Positions 21,741 to 32,720 of a stretch of DNA of 64,000 nucleotides are shown here, one piece after another. The translations under genes were made by a program, and so were the position numbers. The notes under the pieces are model-generated. The model saw only the letters and a list, made by a program, of their open reading frames with translations, had not been told where the DNA came from and ran no database searches. This stretch comes from Pseudoscleropodium purum (Eukaryota > Streptophyta > Bryopsida > Hypnales > Brachytheciaceae), in assembly GCA_963969395.1 (NCBI GenBank), contig OZ017804.1:9300001-9364000 (forward strand). Direction: 5' to 3'. How positions within the stretch are numbered: the first letter of the stretch is position 1; each line of letters begins with the position of its first letter.

Positions 21741-22673
21741 ATGTTTTGTCATGTACCTAAGTTCATTGCTTCTCATGCTCTATGTATTTCGTTTTGCAAT
21801 GCAAATGATGACTCCAAAACTTCTGAGAAATTCCCCACCACCGCGTCTGAAGGTTGGCAGGAGTGTGACAAACCAGCTCTAGAAGAAAGGGCAGGGAACA
21901 CGTCTAGTGCTGGCCCGTCTCAGGTAGCGACTCCGAAGTTGTTTCTTTTCCTTGAGGTTCAAGGAACTCTGCTCTTCTATGAGCCCCTTATTTTTAAAGG
22001 GAAAAGTATGCATCAGAGGTCGCAAGTAAGACCTCGACCAGGTCTTCAGGAGTTCATCAGGTTCTGTAAGGGTTAGGACATTCAAATCGTTTATTGGTCG
22101 CATTTACCCAAGAAGACTCTTGAGCAGCGTCTTCATAACCTGAAATGGATGGTACCGGATATCGAAGACGATTACCTGGCTTTTGGACAGGAGTACTGTG
22201 ACGAGAGTGCTTATCGAGACCCTCAGAATCCCACATGACCAATTTTTCTGAAGCGTCTCGCAAGGATTCTCAGGTCATCCTCCTTGTACGATAATGGGGC
22301 CACGATCAACAACTCATTGATCGTGGATCACGAGCCCTATCGGAACGTTTTGAATCAGCCATATAGTGCGATTCATCCACCCCCGGTTACTATGTATTCG
22401 GAAGGTTCGCTGAAGGGTGGAAAACTGCCTTATCTCCAAGCGAAGCTCATCCCGTTCATTGAACAGTTTTTGTCTTCGGGACTCACGGTCCCAGAGTTCT
22501 GTCTAAAGAACTCTTCAGTTGGGAGTGCACGTTGTATGCCGGGCTCTCCTCTTCATAATCAGTTCGTGAATGTGACACCGCCATATCAAAAGGGATTCGA
22601 GGTGCCATATTCACTGGAGGAGCTGCAAGCCATGGGAATTCCTAGCCCACGGGTCCTAATGGAGGAGGCGTAG
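21741..22673 (+). pseudogene. HAD/FCP1 (NLI-interacting factor)-like frame with two stops
   Basis: A continuous frame of about 310 codons is broken by TAG at 22,074-22,076 and TGA at 22,236-22,238. It reads as a NLI-interacting-factor/FCP1-type HAD domain: LFLFLEVQGTLL in place of the usual DxDxT strand, RPRPGLQEFIRFCKG, then IVYWSHLPKKTLEQRL, and later SLIVDHEPYRNVLNQPYSAI near the third motif. Known FCP1-like phosphatases dephosphorylate the RNA polymerase II tail or other nuclear proteins using the two aspartates of DxDxT. Here the nucleophile position is Glu-Val-Gln, so it would be inactive even without the stops. The start is uncertain (21,741 or 21,711). It lies 165 bp downstream of the ParB-like gene on the same strand, inside the element. 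Confidence 0.6.
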
Positions 22674-22675
22674 TG

Positions 22676-23050
22676 TATCGGCTGCTAGCCGACACATATT
22701 TCTGTAGATTGTATATATTCTCTGTAGATAAAGGAGGACGTCTAGAGACTACATCTTTTGTGTACATTATTTTCTTTTGTATTGATTAATCAATTTTCTT
22801 GTAATGAAGGCATTTCAGTCCGATTTTTCCTAAAGCTTGCGCATGGGACACTCACTCTCAAAGCATTCAAATGTTTCCTTTGAGAGTTTCAGCATTAGGT
22901 CTTGACCATTCTAATCAAGTGATCGCAATAATATAGGTGCAGGCATTCACTCATCTGTGCACAATCTATCTGGCACCTTTTGCTTGTTTCTCAATATGAA
23001 TTATTGGCTGCTGTCGTGTGTCAGGCCGCAGTATCGGCTGCCAGCCAATA
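22676..23050. repeat. Two palindromes flanking the spacer between the HAD-like genes
   Basis: TATCGGCTGCTAGCCGACA at 22,676-22,694 starts two bases after the stop codon of the first HAD-like gene, and TATCGGCTGCCAGCCAATA lies at 23,032-23,050. The spacer between them is AT-rich, with polyadenylation-like TTGATTAATCAATTTTCTTG near 22,780, and shows no gene. Confidence 0.8.
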
Positions 23051-23125
23051 TCAACTAGCTTGTCTTCTTTCAGTGGATGTTGATGTTGTATAATCTTGTA
23101 GCTACTAACTCATGTTCTGTTCAGG

Positions 23126-23772
23126 AGTCCAACGTGGGCCATCCACAGTCGTTCAAGAAATGTGTGGTTCTATGCGTCACAGGACTACTTTGTTATCTCG
23201 ACCCGAATATCGAGGTGGACAAGTCGGACCCGCACAGAAATGTCATTAAAAGGCCAGGGCTAGTTGCAATGTTCATGACACTGTTTGAAAAGTTCCACGT
23301 AGGAATTTGGTCCAGGATGCCAATAGTTGATCTTAGGCCTCTGCTTGCGCACTTGCTTCCAAAACATGTCAGAGACAACCTAGCGTTCGTTCATGGCAGA
23401 GAGTACTGTGTAGATAGCCAGAATTTCCCGTGGTACTACAAAATGCTCTCAATACTTCACACTAAGAGACCATCCAGGATGACATGCTTCACGGACCAAG
23501 TGCTCATGGTCGATGTGTACCCACTTTCGCTCAGGAGGACGCCGAATCCGGCGTGCTATATTCCGCTACCATTTACGGGGGATCTCAATTTCCCGAATAT
23601 TAGTAGAGTTATTCCGAACATTTCAACGGATATTATTCCATTCATTTATCCCATGCACGAGCATGAGTCAGTCTCGGAATACATGAAAGGCGCAATCAGA
23701 CCGGGACAATTACACTATGAGGTTGCACAGTCAATCAAGTACGGGAAGCCAAACTGGAATGGGATATTCTAG
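23126..23772 (+). CDS. Second HAD/FCP1-like protein, pseudo-phosphatase, 5' end uncertain
   Basis: An uninterrupted frame of about 215 codons begins at an acceptor-like CTGTTCAG|GAG (23,126); the open frame itself extends upstream to 23,077, and a first exon was not found. The order KCVVLCVTGLLCYLD, KRPGLVAMFMTLFEKFHVGIW, VHGREYCV and LMVDVYPLSLRRTPNPACYI matches NLI-interacting-factor-type HAD domains. The usual DxDxT motif is CVTGL, without aspartate, so catalysis is not expected. It is related to the frame just upstream but diverged, suggesting an old tandem duplication or two recruited paralogues. It might act as a non-catalytic binding protein; that is inference. Confidence 0.6.
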
Positions 23773-23789
23773 TGATTTGCCCTACATGG

Positions 23790-24367
23790 TGTCGGCCGCC
23801 AGCCGATACCCTTGCAGAGTGGAATCGGGGGGGGCTTGAATACCTTCCAATCTCGTCCCCTTTACCTTATTCACAAATTTGAACTGCTTTATTGTCAACG
23901 CCAGTCTTATCGAATCGACTGCCTCTTCACTTCAAGACCTGTTCTCTGGAGTTTTCTTGGGGGGATATCGGCTGCCAGCTGATACGAGCAATTCAGTTCA
24001 TTGGATCGGATGGACTCAGGGTTTAGGGTTTAAGGAGGAGCATTCATTGCTCTTCATCTTATAGATGGCTGCCATAGTCGATTTTCATAGTTTACGTAGT
24101 GCAAACACTTTCATAGATCTAGGTGCTTTAGAGAATGATGTTAGGAATCGGTTGGCAGTATCAGGCGCCAGCCGATACTTTGTTCCAAATTTGGACACAG
24201 CATAGGAGCTTATGAAATTATTCATTTAACTACTAATTGTAGGCTCTGAACTCAATAACTTGCCGTGTGTTGTGGTACTTTGGTTTGTTTAGTGGTTGCG
24301 TCCATTTCTGTTCATTGCTTATGACACACAAATCTATGCATTCGACTATATCGGCTGACGGCCGATT
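23790..24367. repeat. Four palindromes at the right end of the element
   Basis: Copies lie at 23,790 (TGTCGGCCGCCAGCCGATA), 23,966 (TATCGGCTGCCAGCTGATA), 24,159 (TATCAGGCGCCAGCCGATA) and 24,349 (TATCGGCTGACGGCCGATT). The one at 24,159 is joined to an extra left half, AATCGGTTGGCAG, at 24,146-24,158. The stretch 23,809-24,373 shows no supported gene; the last palindrome ends 6 bp inside the right terminal repeat. Confidence 0.85.
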
Positions 24368-24373
24368 TATTTC

Positions 24374-24399
24374 TGGACTATGGATTTGTCCATAATTAG
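24374..24399 (-). repeat. Right terminal inverted repeat of the 13.3-kb element
   Basis: Its reverse complement starts CTAATTATGGACAAATCC and ends ATAGTCCA, matching the left terminus apart from the left-end 19-bp duplication and one base. AT-rich unrelated sequence resumes immediately outside. Confidence 0.75.
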
Positions 24400-24403
24400 T
24401 TAA
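24400..24403. repeat. Candidate target-site duplication TTAA, right
   Basis: TTAA follows the right terminal repeat and matches the TTAA at 11,096-11,099. The same ambiguity about a self-complementary sequence applies. Confidence 0.55.
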
Positions 24404-24759
24404 ATATCAGTTGATAGGTGTTGGAAATAATTTTTTTTATAATTCAGCAAACTTTGGAGGTTGTTTTGGCATAGTAGAAAAACTTTATCAAAAACATTTT
24501 GAAATAATAAAAGTTGGTAATTCAAACAAGCTTTCATCTCTAAAATTCTATTTGAGATTTGGAGATTTTATTCAAGAGTTTTGGACAAATTTCAAAAAGA
24601 GGTTAGGAAATCATTACTTTTGACATTTTTGACGTTTTTGAACATCATCTCTGAATTTTGTCCATAAATTTTGATTGAAGGATCAAAACTTCAAATGGAT
24701 TATTGGAAATAAAAGATTTCTTGAAGATTTAGGCTGAGCTACGCAACTAAAGGCACAAG

Positions 24760-25050
24760 TGGGGTCTCATCAACGCCTACTTACACCTGTTGATATCTAG
24801 GCCTAGTTCGATCGGACTTGGCTATGCTCGCTGATCCTTGCCACTCGCTTGGGTAGTTTTAATAGTTGGTATCCAAAGGGCCCCCCTTTCAGCCTTTTTT
24901 CTCCTTAGCTATCTTTTGTTTTTGGTTCTTTCTTGGTACTATGTCTCTCTTCACTGTCTAGCCTTTGGCTTGGCCTCCTTTCTTTTATTTGATTCTCCTT
25001 TTTTCAATGTGGTGGATCTCCCCCATTTGTTCAAAAAAAAATTCTTTGAA
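24760..25050 (+). repeat. LINE 3' end fragment
   Basis: A short T-rich sequence with 'gtctagcctttggcttgg' ends in CCCATTTGTTCAAAAAAAA. It matches the pattern of the LINE ends near 2.3 and 48.3 kb. The upstream part of the element is missing. Confidence 0.5.
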
Positions 25051-27229
25051 TTTCCAACTTCTCTTTGCTCAAAGTTTTTTCCAAAAATTTCTTCAACTAT
25101 GCCAAAACTGCTTCCAAAGTTTGTTGAATTCTTTTTTAAATTTCCTACACTTCTCTAAATTTTGTTTATAACTTTTGATTGAAGAATTGAAATCTGAGAA
25201 GGATTGTTGGAGATGAAAGTTAGTTCAATTCCACAACTTTTTCAATTGAAAGTTTTTTGGAAAAAAGTTCATTTATTATGCACAAATGACCTCCAAATTT
25301 TGTTGACTTTGATGAACACCGAATTGTGAATACTTAATTTTTAAAAAATCTACATTGTACAATGAAGATTTCAAGAGATTTCAAAGAATTTCAAAACTTT
25401 TCAATAAAAATCTATTGATTTTGTCACTGCACTATCCAAATTAATAAAAAAATGTCACCATTAACAAAAAAATGTGAAAACAAACATTGCAATACCTAAA
25501 TCAACAAAAAAAAATGTTGATTTTTTTCTTAAATTAAACATCTATTTCTAGTAGAGAAAGTATCATGATGTTGAGCAATAGATAAGTTCTCCTTAGCCAT
25601 TGGCATGGCCTTTTTGAAGAACTCTACTTGATCATGTAAACATTGAGCTTATATATCAAGATCATCCAAGTTCATAATTGAAGCTAGTTTCTCCTATGTT
25701 GACTTGGATAAAATTAGCTCTTGAATATATAATAACTCATCAAGGTTGTAAGACACCAAAAATCCTTGCAAGCTTGCTAAAGGATCGCTGCAAGAAACAC
25801 ATATTCTATTTTTTGTCCCTTTAATCTCAACCAAGTAGTTCTTGGCTCATAACTTTTGTGTCACATATCCATTTCCTATTAGATTTGAAGGAAAGGTATA
25901 TGTAGTAGTTTTAGATATCTAATAATTTTTCAAAATTTATTTATTATTTTTAAATTTCCCCAAATTAGATGTCTACCTTGGCCAATTCAGGGGGTTTTAG
26001 TACTATTTCCAACCCAAAAATAAAAATTTGAGAGTCAAAATCGATTCACAAGGATTTTACTAAAGTTATATAAACCTATGAGAGATTTTTTTAAAGAAAA
26101 AATTATCCACCTTCTACATGTGCTCAAAGATTTCCAGCTAAGTACACATAAAGAAAACACAATTTTTAATTGACAAAGATGCAAAATGGTTTAAAAGGAA
26201 AATCTTCAAGTTAAAAAACAAATTTTTTTCTTTGAATTTTTTGAGTTTTTTTATTATTTTCTAAAAATCAAATTCAAAAGTATCTATTTTCTTGCATTTT
26301 TCATCACTCTTTTGTTGTGCATAACTTCTAGAGATATATTTTTCTAGGCCTAAATTTTTTTAAGATATACTACTTTGAATGATTTACAAATTTTTCATAT
26401 TTTATTTTATTTAAAAAATATATTATGTTTTAAAAAATTATTCTAAATGTCAAAACACTCCAAAATTGGGGCCCATTTTGAGTAAAAAATGGTAGGTGTT
26501 TCTTGCAACTACCCTAAAATGATAGCCAATAGTAAGCCATAGCAACATTAGGTTCCAATTACAATGGTTGTTGTGAACAACCAATATTTTTATAAATCAC
26601 ACTTGACTATTTAAACAATCCACTTAATCATATTAGTCATCTGCAATAGGATGATCTTTGGAAGCATTGAGATAATCTATCAAGCTTTAGTGCACACTTC
26701 TTCAAACAAACCAAGGAATTCCCGCCTTTGATTAGTCAACACCTCAATAGGTGCTTCAAAATGTATCAAAACACAATAATAATAAAAGTTATAATTTCCA
26801 ACTTTGAAGAGTTTTGTGGTAGAGTCATAAATTCAATCCATTCATTGAAATATTTCACCATCACTAACATACACTTAGTTCAATGTGAAATGACCACAAG
26901 TAGCCTACTAATCTACTATAGTTGAAAGACCAATGGTAGTCCTAGCCTATAATAAGTAAAGGCTTCAACAAGGTGATAAGGTATTCAAACTTGTCATGTC
27001 CTAATCACACACCTATACTAAGAAACAGAAGTAGTAACAAGCTTATACATGCCAATCCACTAATATTAGTTGTGCAGTATGGAATGTATCATGTGCACTC
27101 TAAAATGTCCAAGGTCCATTGCGCACCAGAATGGATTGCCAATGGATGACTTCATTATTTAATTGTAGACAAAGAGAATGCATCCATCAGCTTAGCAATC
27201 AAAGAATTTTACTTACTACCTTAGTTTGT
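25051..27229. other. AT-rich spacer, no gene recognised
   Basis: The 25.1-25.3 kb part shares 'taacttttgattgaag' and neighbouring motifs with 24.6-24.75 and 6.6 kb, indicating a dispersed AT-rich repeat. The remainder has no open frame with recognisable features. Confidence 0.4.
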
Positions 27230-27310
27230 TTGTTTGTTTATTTTTTATTTTTTTGGAAAAATGGAAGAACCATTGTATTTAATCCTATAAGGATGGGGTT
27301 GGTCTCCAAA
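27230..27310 (-). repeat. LINE 3' tail, minus orientation
   Basis: The reverse complement reads ACAATGGTTCTTCCATTTTT followed by an A-rich run of the kind seen at the other LINE tails. Only the tail can be recognised. Confidence 0.45.
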
Positions 27311-27479
27311 TAAATCATCATTTTCTAATACCATGGGAATCAATCACTTAAAAAAATGGAAATGTATTCATTGGAAGTCAAACTACTATAGAAGATGTTC
27401 CCTTTTCACAACAAAACTCCGAAGATGAAAAGTTGCACTTCTATCCTATATAATTCTTTGTCATCCATCGAACATTTAG

Positions 27480-28140
27480 TGTTCGCAACAGCATTACAAG
27501 GTTAAAAAAATCACCATACAAAAAAATGCTAAGTCAAAGGCTAGACAATGAACAAAAATGAGCACAAACAAAAAGAAAAGCAAAATGAGCTACAAAAAGG
27601 TGCTAGGAGGGGGAAGACTTTTGGTCCAAATCATATGGTTTCCATTCCTACGAGCTAAGGCTGGAGAGAAGGTCGAAATGCTATCAGATTTATGTTAGAT
27701 ATTATGTGCATGTTGAGGTTGATGTCTAATAGCTAATTGCGCCTTCAATTGCTTTGCACCGCTAGAATCTAACAAAGCCTCTCATAAAGTAGTCTAAACA
27801 AAACTTAGAAGCCATCTATGTTGATTGAAAATCTTGCTATTGCAAGAAACCTAGATAATCCATAAAGACAAGCCGCAGAGAAGAGTCCAAATAGTCTTGA
27901 GGTTATGAAAGCACAAAGGTAATGCAAATCCAAAAACACATTGGATAAAATTAAATTTGACATGAGGACCTAAAGTCGATGGATTCCCTTGGAGGTGATG
28001 AAGTATGGATTAAACATACCTCCAAATCTCTTGGGCTTGTGAGCAATAGAAGAAACGGTGAGCAAGTGTTTCTTCACATCCAAGAGAGCAACAATTGCAT
28101 GTGGTATACTACTTTGGTTATAGGGGGGCCACCTCTTTGC
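27480..28140 (-). repeat. LINE fragment with zf-RVT remnant, minus orientation
   Basis: The reverse complement encodes, with several stops, a segment reading CNCCSLGCEETLAHRFF, then CSQAQEIW. This is the Cys/His pattern of the zinc-binding reverse-transcriptase domain (zf-RVT) of plant LINEs. It continues to a T-rich 3' end. It is not a functional gene. Confidence 0.65.
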
Positions 28141-28904
28141 AAAGTTCAAGGTTCATGAACTATTTAAATCCAATTAGATTTTTTTGAGTCACATTGGTTC
28201 ATTGTCATTACGAACACACTTTATTCACACCGACCTTCTACGAAGACCAGAGTCAGTTTTTATCTATCTTTCTTTGAGTCAAAAATGGGTTTTTCTGGAC
28301 CCATGTACTCTGAGTCTTGGACCCTAACATGAACCCGCGCTTAGGTGCAGCGCATCCCGGTGTGACATTACCATCCACAGGCCCTACTCACTCGTGTACT
28401 CCAACTGTACAACTGTAATTTATAATAAGAGTCTACAAATCTGGCAACAGACGGACAGCAGCAATTTATGCAATGGTAATTCGTGACCCAATATTCACGT
28501 CACTCCCTCTACGGCAGGACGGAGCACCAAGGAATCTATTCCTGCAATTCAAATTGGTTATGTACAGTAAAGTCTCGGAAGCGGAAGCGGACTTTACAGT
28601 CAGCCATTTGTCAATATGCCAAACTTGGCACCCCAGTGGACATTGAGATCTGCGTCCACCTCAGAAACAGAAACAGTTGCAGCTTCTGAGCAACAGCACG
28701 GCATGCCAAGAAGCGCTATTAATAAATGTATAAAAAACTCCCAACGCCTCGATCATACCAACACTGACGGACTTGGGTTCGCAACTAAATTTAAGAAAAG
28801 TAAGAATCCAATCCAATACGTCACCAACAAGGCCGGCAACAACTGTATATACTTATTTATACCGATTTTTGCATATTATGTCCTGTTGAAATCAGAAGAA
28901 GGAA
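28141..28904. other. Unassigned region with a weak open frame
   Basis: Composition is more balanced here than in the neighbouring spacer and a 100-codon frame spans 28,616-28,915 on the plus strand. It shows no domain, clear start context or splice signals, so I do not call it a gene. The last part merges into a LINE-like tail. Confidence 0.3.
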
Positions 28905-28955
28905 CTGAACTTTAATGCAATGGTTCTTTCCATTTGTTCAAAAACTAAATAAAAA
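28905..28955 (+). repeat. LINE 3' tail
   Basis: TTTAATGCAATGGTTCTTTC then CATTTGTTCAAAAACTAAA repeats the LINE tail motif seen at 2.34 and 48.28 kb. Confidence 0.5.
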
Positions 28956-31700
28956 TCAGGAAATACTACAGCAGGAGATTAATCCTTAATTACGAAATCA
29001 CAATAATCAGGGTGTGAACTTGTGACCTGTGAAGACTGATGAAGAGTGACGGAGCTTCAGTTGGACGTCTACACGTCAGTCAGTCAGTCAAGCTCAAAAG
29101 TGGGCTGCAACTCTCAAAAGGCCGGAGGCTGAGGATCCTAGCTGCTCCAGCTAACTCCTAAAATTAATCCAAATATTAATACTGTTGAGCTCATTGATTA
29201 ACAAGAGGCCTGTACCGACCGACCATTTGGTGAGAGTTTAATTAATTCCATTGTCTGGCTTTGAATTCTGAATGTATTAATTGGATTCCAGTATTCCACT
29301 ACCAACATTTGCCTACTAAAAAGAGAAGCTGAGGCGGACGAAGAAACATTGGTTCGGAGCTCCGTCCTACTTGGTAATTTAGCTCCGAACCTAAAATAAA
29401 GAAGAGCAACGAAGGGCATCCTCAATGGGACCGGTAAACTGCCCTCCAAATTTCAGTTCTAACTTTTGACAGGTTTAGGTTCAGAATTAGATCATGTGAT
29501 TACTATCATTGAAAGCACTTAAAAAAAATCTCTTTAAATAGACACAATGATTTTCTTTTTTGACTAGCAAGACCATGTGAAAGCAAGCTAAAAGACCAAA
29601 AAATAAATGTGTGTGGCAAATCATGGAAAAATCCATGGAAACGGCATGGTAGGTTTTGGAAATTTATCATGTCATTTTCATGGATTTTCCTTCTTAAGAA
29701 TGTCTGGCCATGACTTATTTAATTTTTTGACTTTTAATTTGCTTTCGAAGGTGACTATTTTAGTTGTCCAATTTTAAAATTATAAAAATTACTGTAGCTA
29801 ACTAAAGAAATCATATGCATTGCTAATAACAGTGATTACAAGATCTAATTATAAACAAGCCAAAAGTGAGAAACGAATGTAGAGGGATAGTATTACAATT
29901 GCATTGATGATGCTCCAAAGTATGTGCACCTAGAATTGATCCTAATTACAACTTAGCATGTCTACTCTTATTAAACACATTTTATTTATTTTTATTAGGT
30001 CTTATTGTCAATTGAAGGAGGATTTCAATATACTTTAGTATGCCTTATTTCAACATTATATGAACAAGTTCTGAATTTTCAAAGTATTGTCTTTAGGTAT
30101 ACTAAAAAATAACACTAGATTTTCACTTAACTTTCAAATTGTATACATCTTATCTAATCAATATCTAGAGAAAAATTACTATTTTTAGTCCAAGTGTAGG
30201 TATTGCATTTTCAATAGTGTTTATCATAGTGTACATATCTTTGGATAAATTGGATTTTTTCTTGCTCTTTGCAAACCAAATGTTTTCACTTGTAATGTAA
30301 TCTAATCTATTACTACTCTCACTTCTTATATACCCAAAAAATATACTTCAGAACAAAGATGTCAATCAAAGATACATGACAATGAAATTGAAATGATAAT
30401 AGGTCGATTCATCAAATTTACAAAATATGTTTTTTGTTTTCGCTATAGTAGTAGAAATGTGACCTTGGAGCTTAGCATCAAACTCTCACACTAAAGTTTG
30501 GTGCTTTAAGATCATTAGTGATTTGATACTATTGTGCTTGACTACATTATTGTATTTACATTCAACTTTAAGCCATAGTATGAAGTGTATATGAATATAA
30601 AATCATAATTCTAGATACAATAGAGATTTTGTGGGACTATATATGTTGTGTAAAGATATTCTTCTGAAGAGAGCTTTGAAGATTAAAATAAGGAGGGATT
30701 AACTTTTGATGACCAAATTGGTCATAGAAGTGGTCAAAGCCAAAGAGAGGAAAATAACTCCAGTAAAATTAGGGCTCTATAAGAATTAAGAGTTTGTTCA
30801 TCCTAGATTTGACATCAAATTTTGAAGAACTTCTTCAAATGAAACCAAAACTATGTACCTCTACTTTGAGGAAGATTCTATGGTACCTAAAGAGAACAAC
30901 ATCATTGGATTTCTTTATTTTTGTTACAATCTCAAGTTCTAGTGGTGTAAGTAGTGAGGAAATAGTTTGGTTCTTTTTTCATTTTATTTTGGACAATAAG
31001 ACATGTGTAGAGTATTTTATGAGTATTTTGTTGATGTTATTTAGGATGTGTTTGATTATTGGCTTTGGTAGTTTAAATGTATCACAAGTAGATTGTCAAT
31101 AGATGGAAGTATAGGCACGAATTAAACATCTAGTTTATGTTGTAATAATTGCTATTAGTGGTGTATTCCATCTATACATTTGAAGATTTTGTACAATAGG
31201 TTAACATTTATAGCTTCTATGTTAATTGGTTATTGGTGAAAAATGGTAATTGTCAAATACAATCTCTAGGAATTGTATTATGTAAGCTTTGGTTGAATTA
31301 TTTGGAAGAAAGCATATCAAAATGTTAGATCTTGCACTAGAAAAGTACAAAAATGTTTAGAAGAAATTTTGTAAACTTTGAAAAAATAGATAGAAATATT
31401 TTAGTATTTAAAGTGGATTTAAAAAACAAATTTTTTGCACCTATCTAGTTTATCATACTATGAATCTTCTTAAATTAAAGTTTTTGCACTATAGACTGTT
31501 ATTTTATAAATTCTTGTGTTGAAAAATTAAATTTATAACCTACAAAAAAAATTAGAAAAAATAAACTTGAATTTTATTCTTTAAATTATTTTTAAAGAGA
31601 AGTAGGTTCAACATTGGAAAGGAAATCTAAATCATTGAGAGCTTTAAGATGGAAACACATCATTCTAAAACTTGCAGACCTTTATTTTCAATATGGGAAT
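28956..31700. other. Intergenic spacer, no gene recognised
   Basis: A (GTCA)n stretch near 29,075-29,090 is the only simple repeat noticed. Frames at 29,198-29,449 and 30,794-31,102 have no recognisable features. Confidence 0.35.
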
Positions 31701-31739
31701 TGTATTCAAAAACAAATTATGTGCAGTATTTTATGAGGA

Positions 31740-32720
31740 TGATGCTATGATTGCCGACAAAACAAGACTCCTCATAACTTTCACATCAAAAAATCAAATG
31801 GAATGAATCGAGGCTTTCTTCCAAAAGTAAGCTATATTCTATGAAGAAGTCATTTAAAAAAAAATTATATCAAGTGTTTGCAATTTGGTTTTTTTTGCAT
31901 GGGCTTGGCTAATTTGAATTTGAATGGTAACATATAATCCCATGCATTATTTGAAATAAAAATTAAATTACATAAAACTAATTTGTTCTTCTATTGTAGC
32001 GAATAAAAAAAATTCTATAACATCAAGATCTTCACCAACTATTTATTGTGCAAATCTTGAATCTAAAAGAATGAATTTAAATCCTAAAGGACTAAGGCAC
32101 ATTTGGGGCACAAATTGTGAAAAATTGCCACTTTTTAGGGCAATGAGAAAAAAATGAAAAAGAAAAAGTATTTTTTCAAAATTCATCTATACAAATTTTT
32201 ACTAGACTACTATAGGAAAGTGTGAAAAAAATTTTAAAAACTTTGACAGCACTCATTGAGAGATTATAATGCTTGAAGTTAGAAGAAAAAAGTTTTTTTT
32301 AAATCTTCCTTGACAATGCTAGTAGACTTTAACTCCTCCTATAATGAGATTTTTACACCATATATAGTTATTTTTTTTAACATTTGCATCTTGTATCATG
32401 TAAGTTATATACCTACCATATTTCAAAATTATTAAGGAATTTTGCACATACTACCCAAAGTTGCCAAAAAGTTTAGGCCAACATAACTTTTGATCAAGGT
32501 GCCCTATCAAAAAGTTTAGGCCAACATAACTTTTGATCAAGGTGCCCTATCAAAAAGTTTATTTTTCCACCAAAGAGATACATATCCAGACCTTGTATCA
32601 AAATCTTAAGATCATTTGCTAAAAAAAGACTTCATATACAGCTATCTAAAATCACTTGCATATGTTCAAATGGTCATTTGGTCCTTTAGGAGTTAAAGAC
32701 CATAAAATTGTAAAGGTTCT
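31740..32720 (+). repeat. Diverged copy of a roughly 0.9-kb dispersed repeat
   Basis: Phrases such as CTCCTCATAACTTTCACATC and AATCAAATGGAATGAATCGA resemble the repeats at 40.0-40.97 and 44.4-45.35 kb, though the match is weaker. Limits are approximate. Confidence 0.4.
32466..32560 (+). repeat. 43-bp tandem duplication
   Basis: The unit beginning AAAAAGTTTAGGCCAACATA occurs at 32,466 and 32,509 with no visible difference and starts again at 32,552 before diverging. The identity suggests a recent duplication or an assembly artefact. Confidence 0.85.

Larger units (their letters stand above)
11100..24399. mobile_element. 13.3-kb palindrome-studded DNA transposon-like element
   Basis: Terminal inverted repeats at 11,100-11,144 and 24,374-24,399, flanked by TTAA, delimit exactly 13,300 bp. 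Inside, GC content and codon-like structure rise abruptly compared with the AT-rich flanks. It encodes a minus-strand DUF7869-like protein, a divergent plus-strand ParB-like protein and two phosphatase-like proteins. A 19-bp palindrome with consensus TRTCGGCTGSCAGCCGAYA occurs 27 times, the first at 11,329 and the last at 24,349, all inside the termini. TTAA duplications are known for piggyBac and Sola3 transposons, but I do not recognise a piggyBac transposase here. Four in-frame stops argue that this copy is no longer fully functional. Treating it as a single mobile unit is inference from termini, composition and palindrome distribution. Confidence 0.75.

Noticed and set aside
11329..24367. 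Palindrome copies as a CRISPR array
   Set aside because: Spacing ranges from tens of bases to over 2 kb, the sites lie within introns and between spliced eukaryotic genes, and there are no cas genes.
11329..24367. Palindromes as transcription terminator hairpins
   Set aside because: They lie within introns and promoters as well as after genes, lack U-runs, and the genome is eukaryotic.
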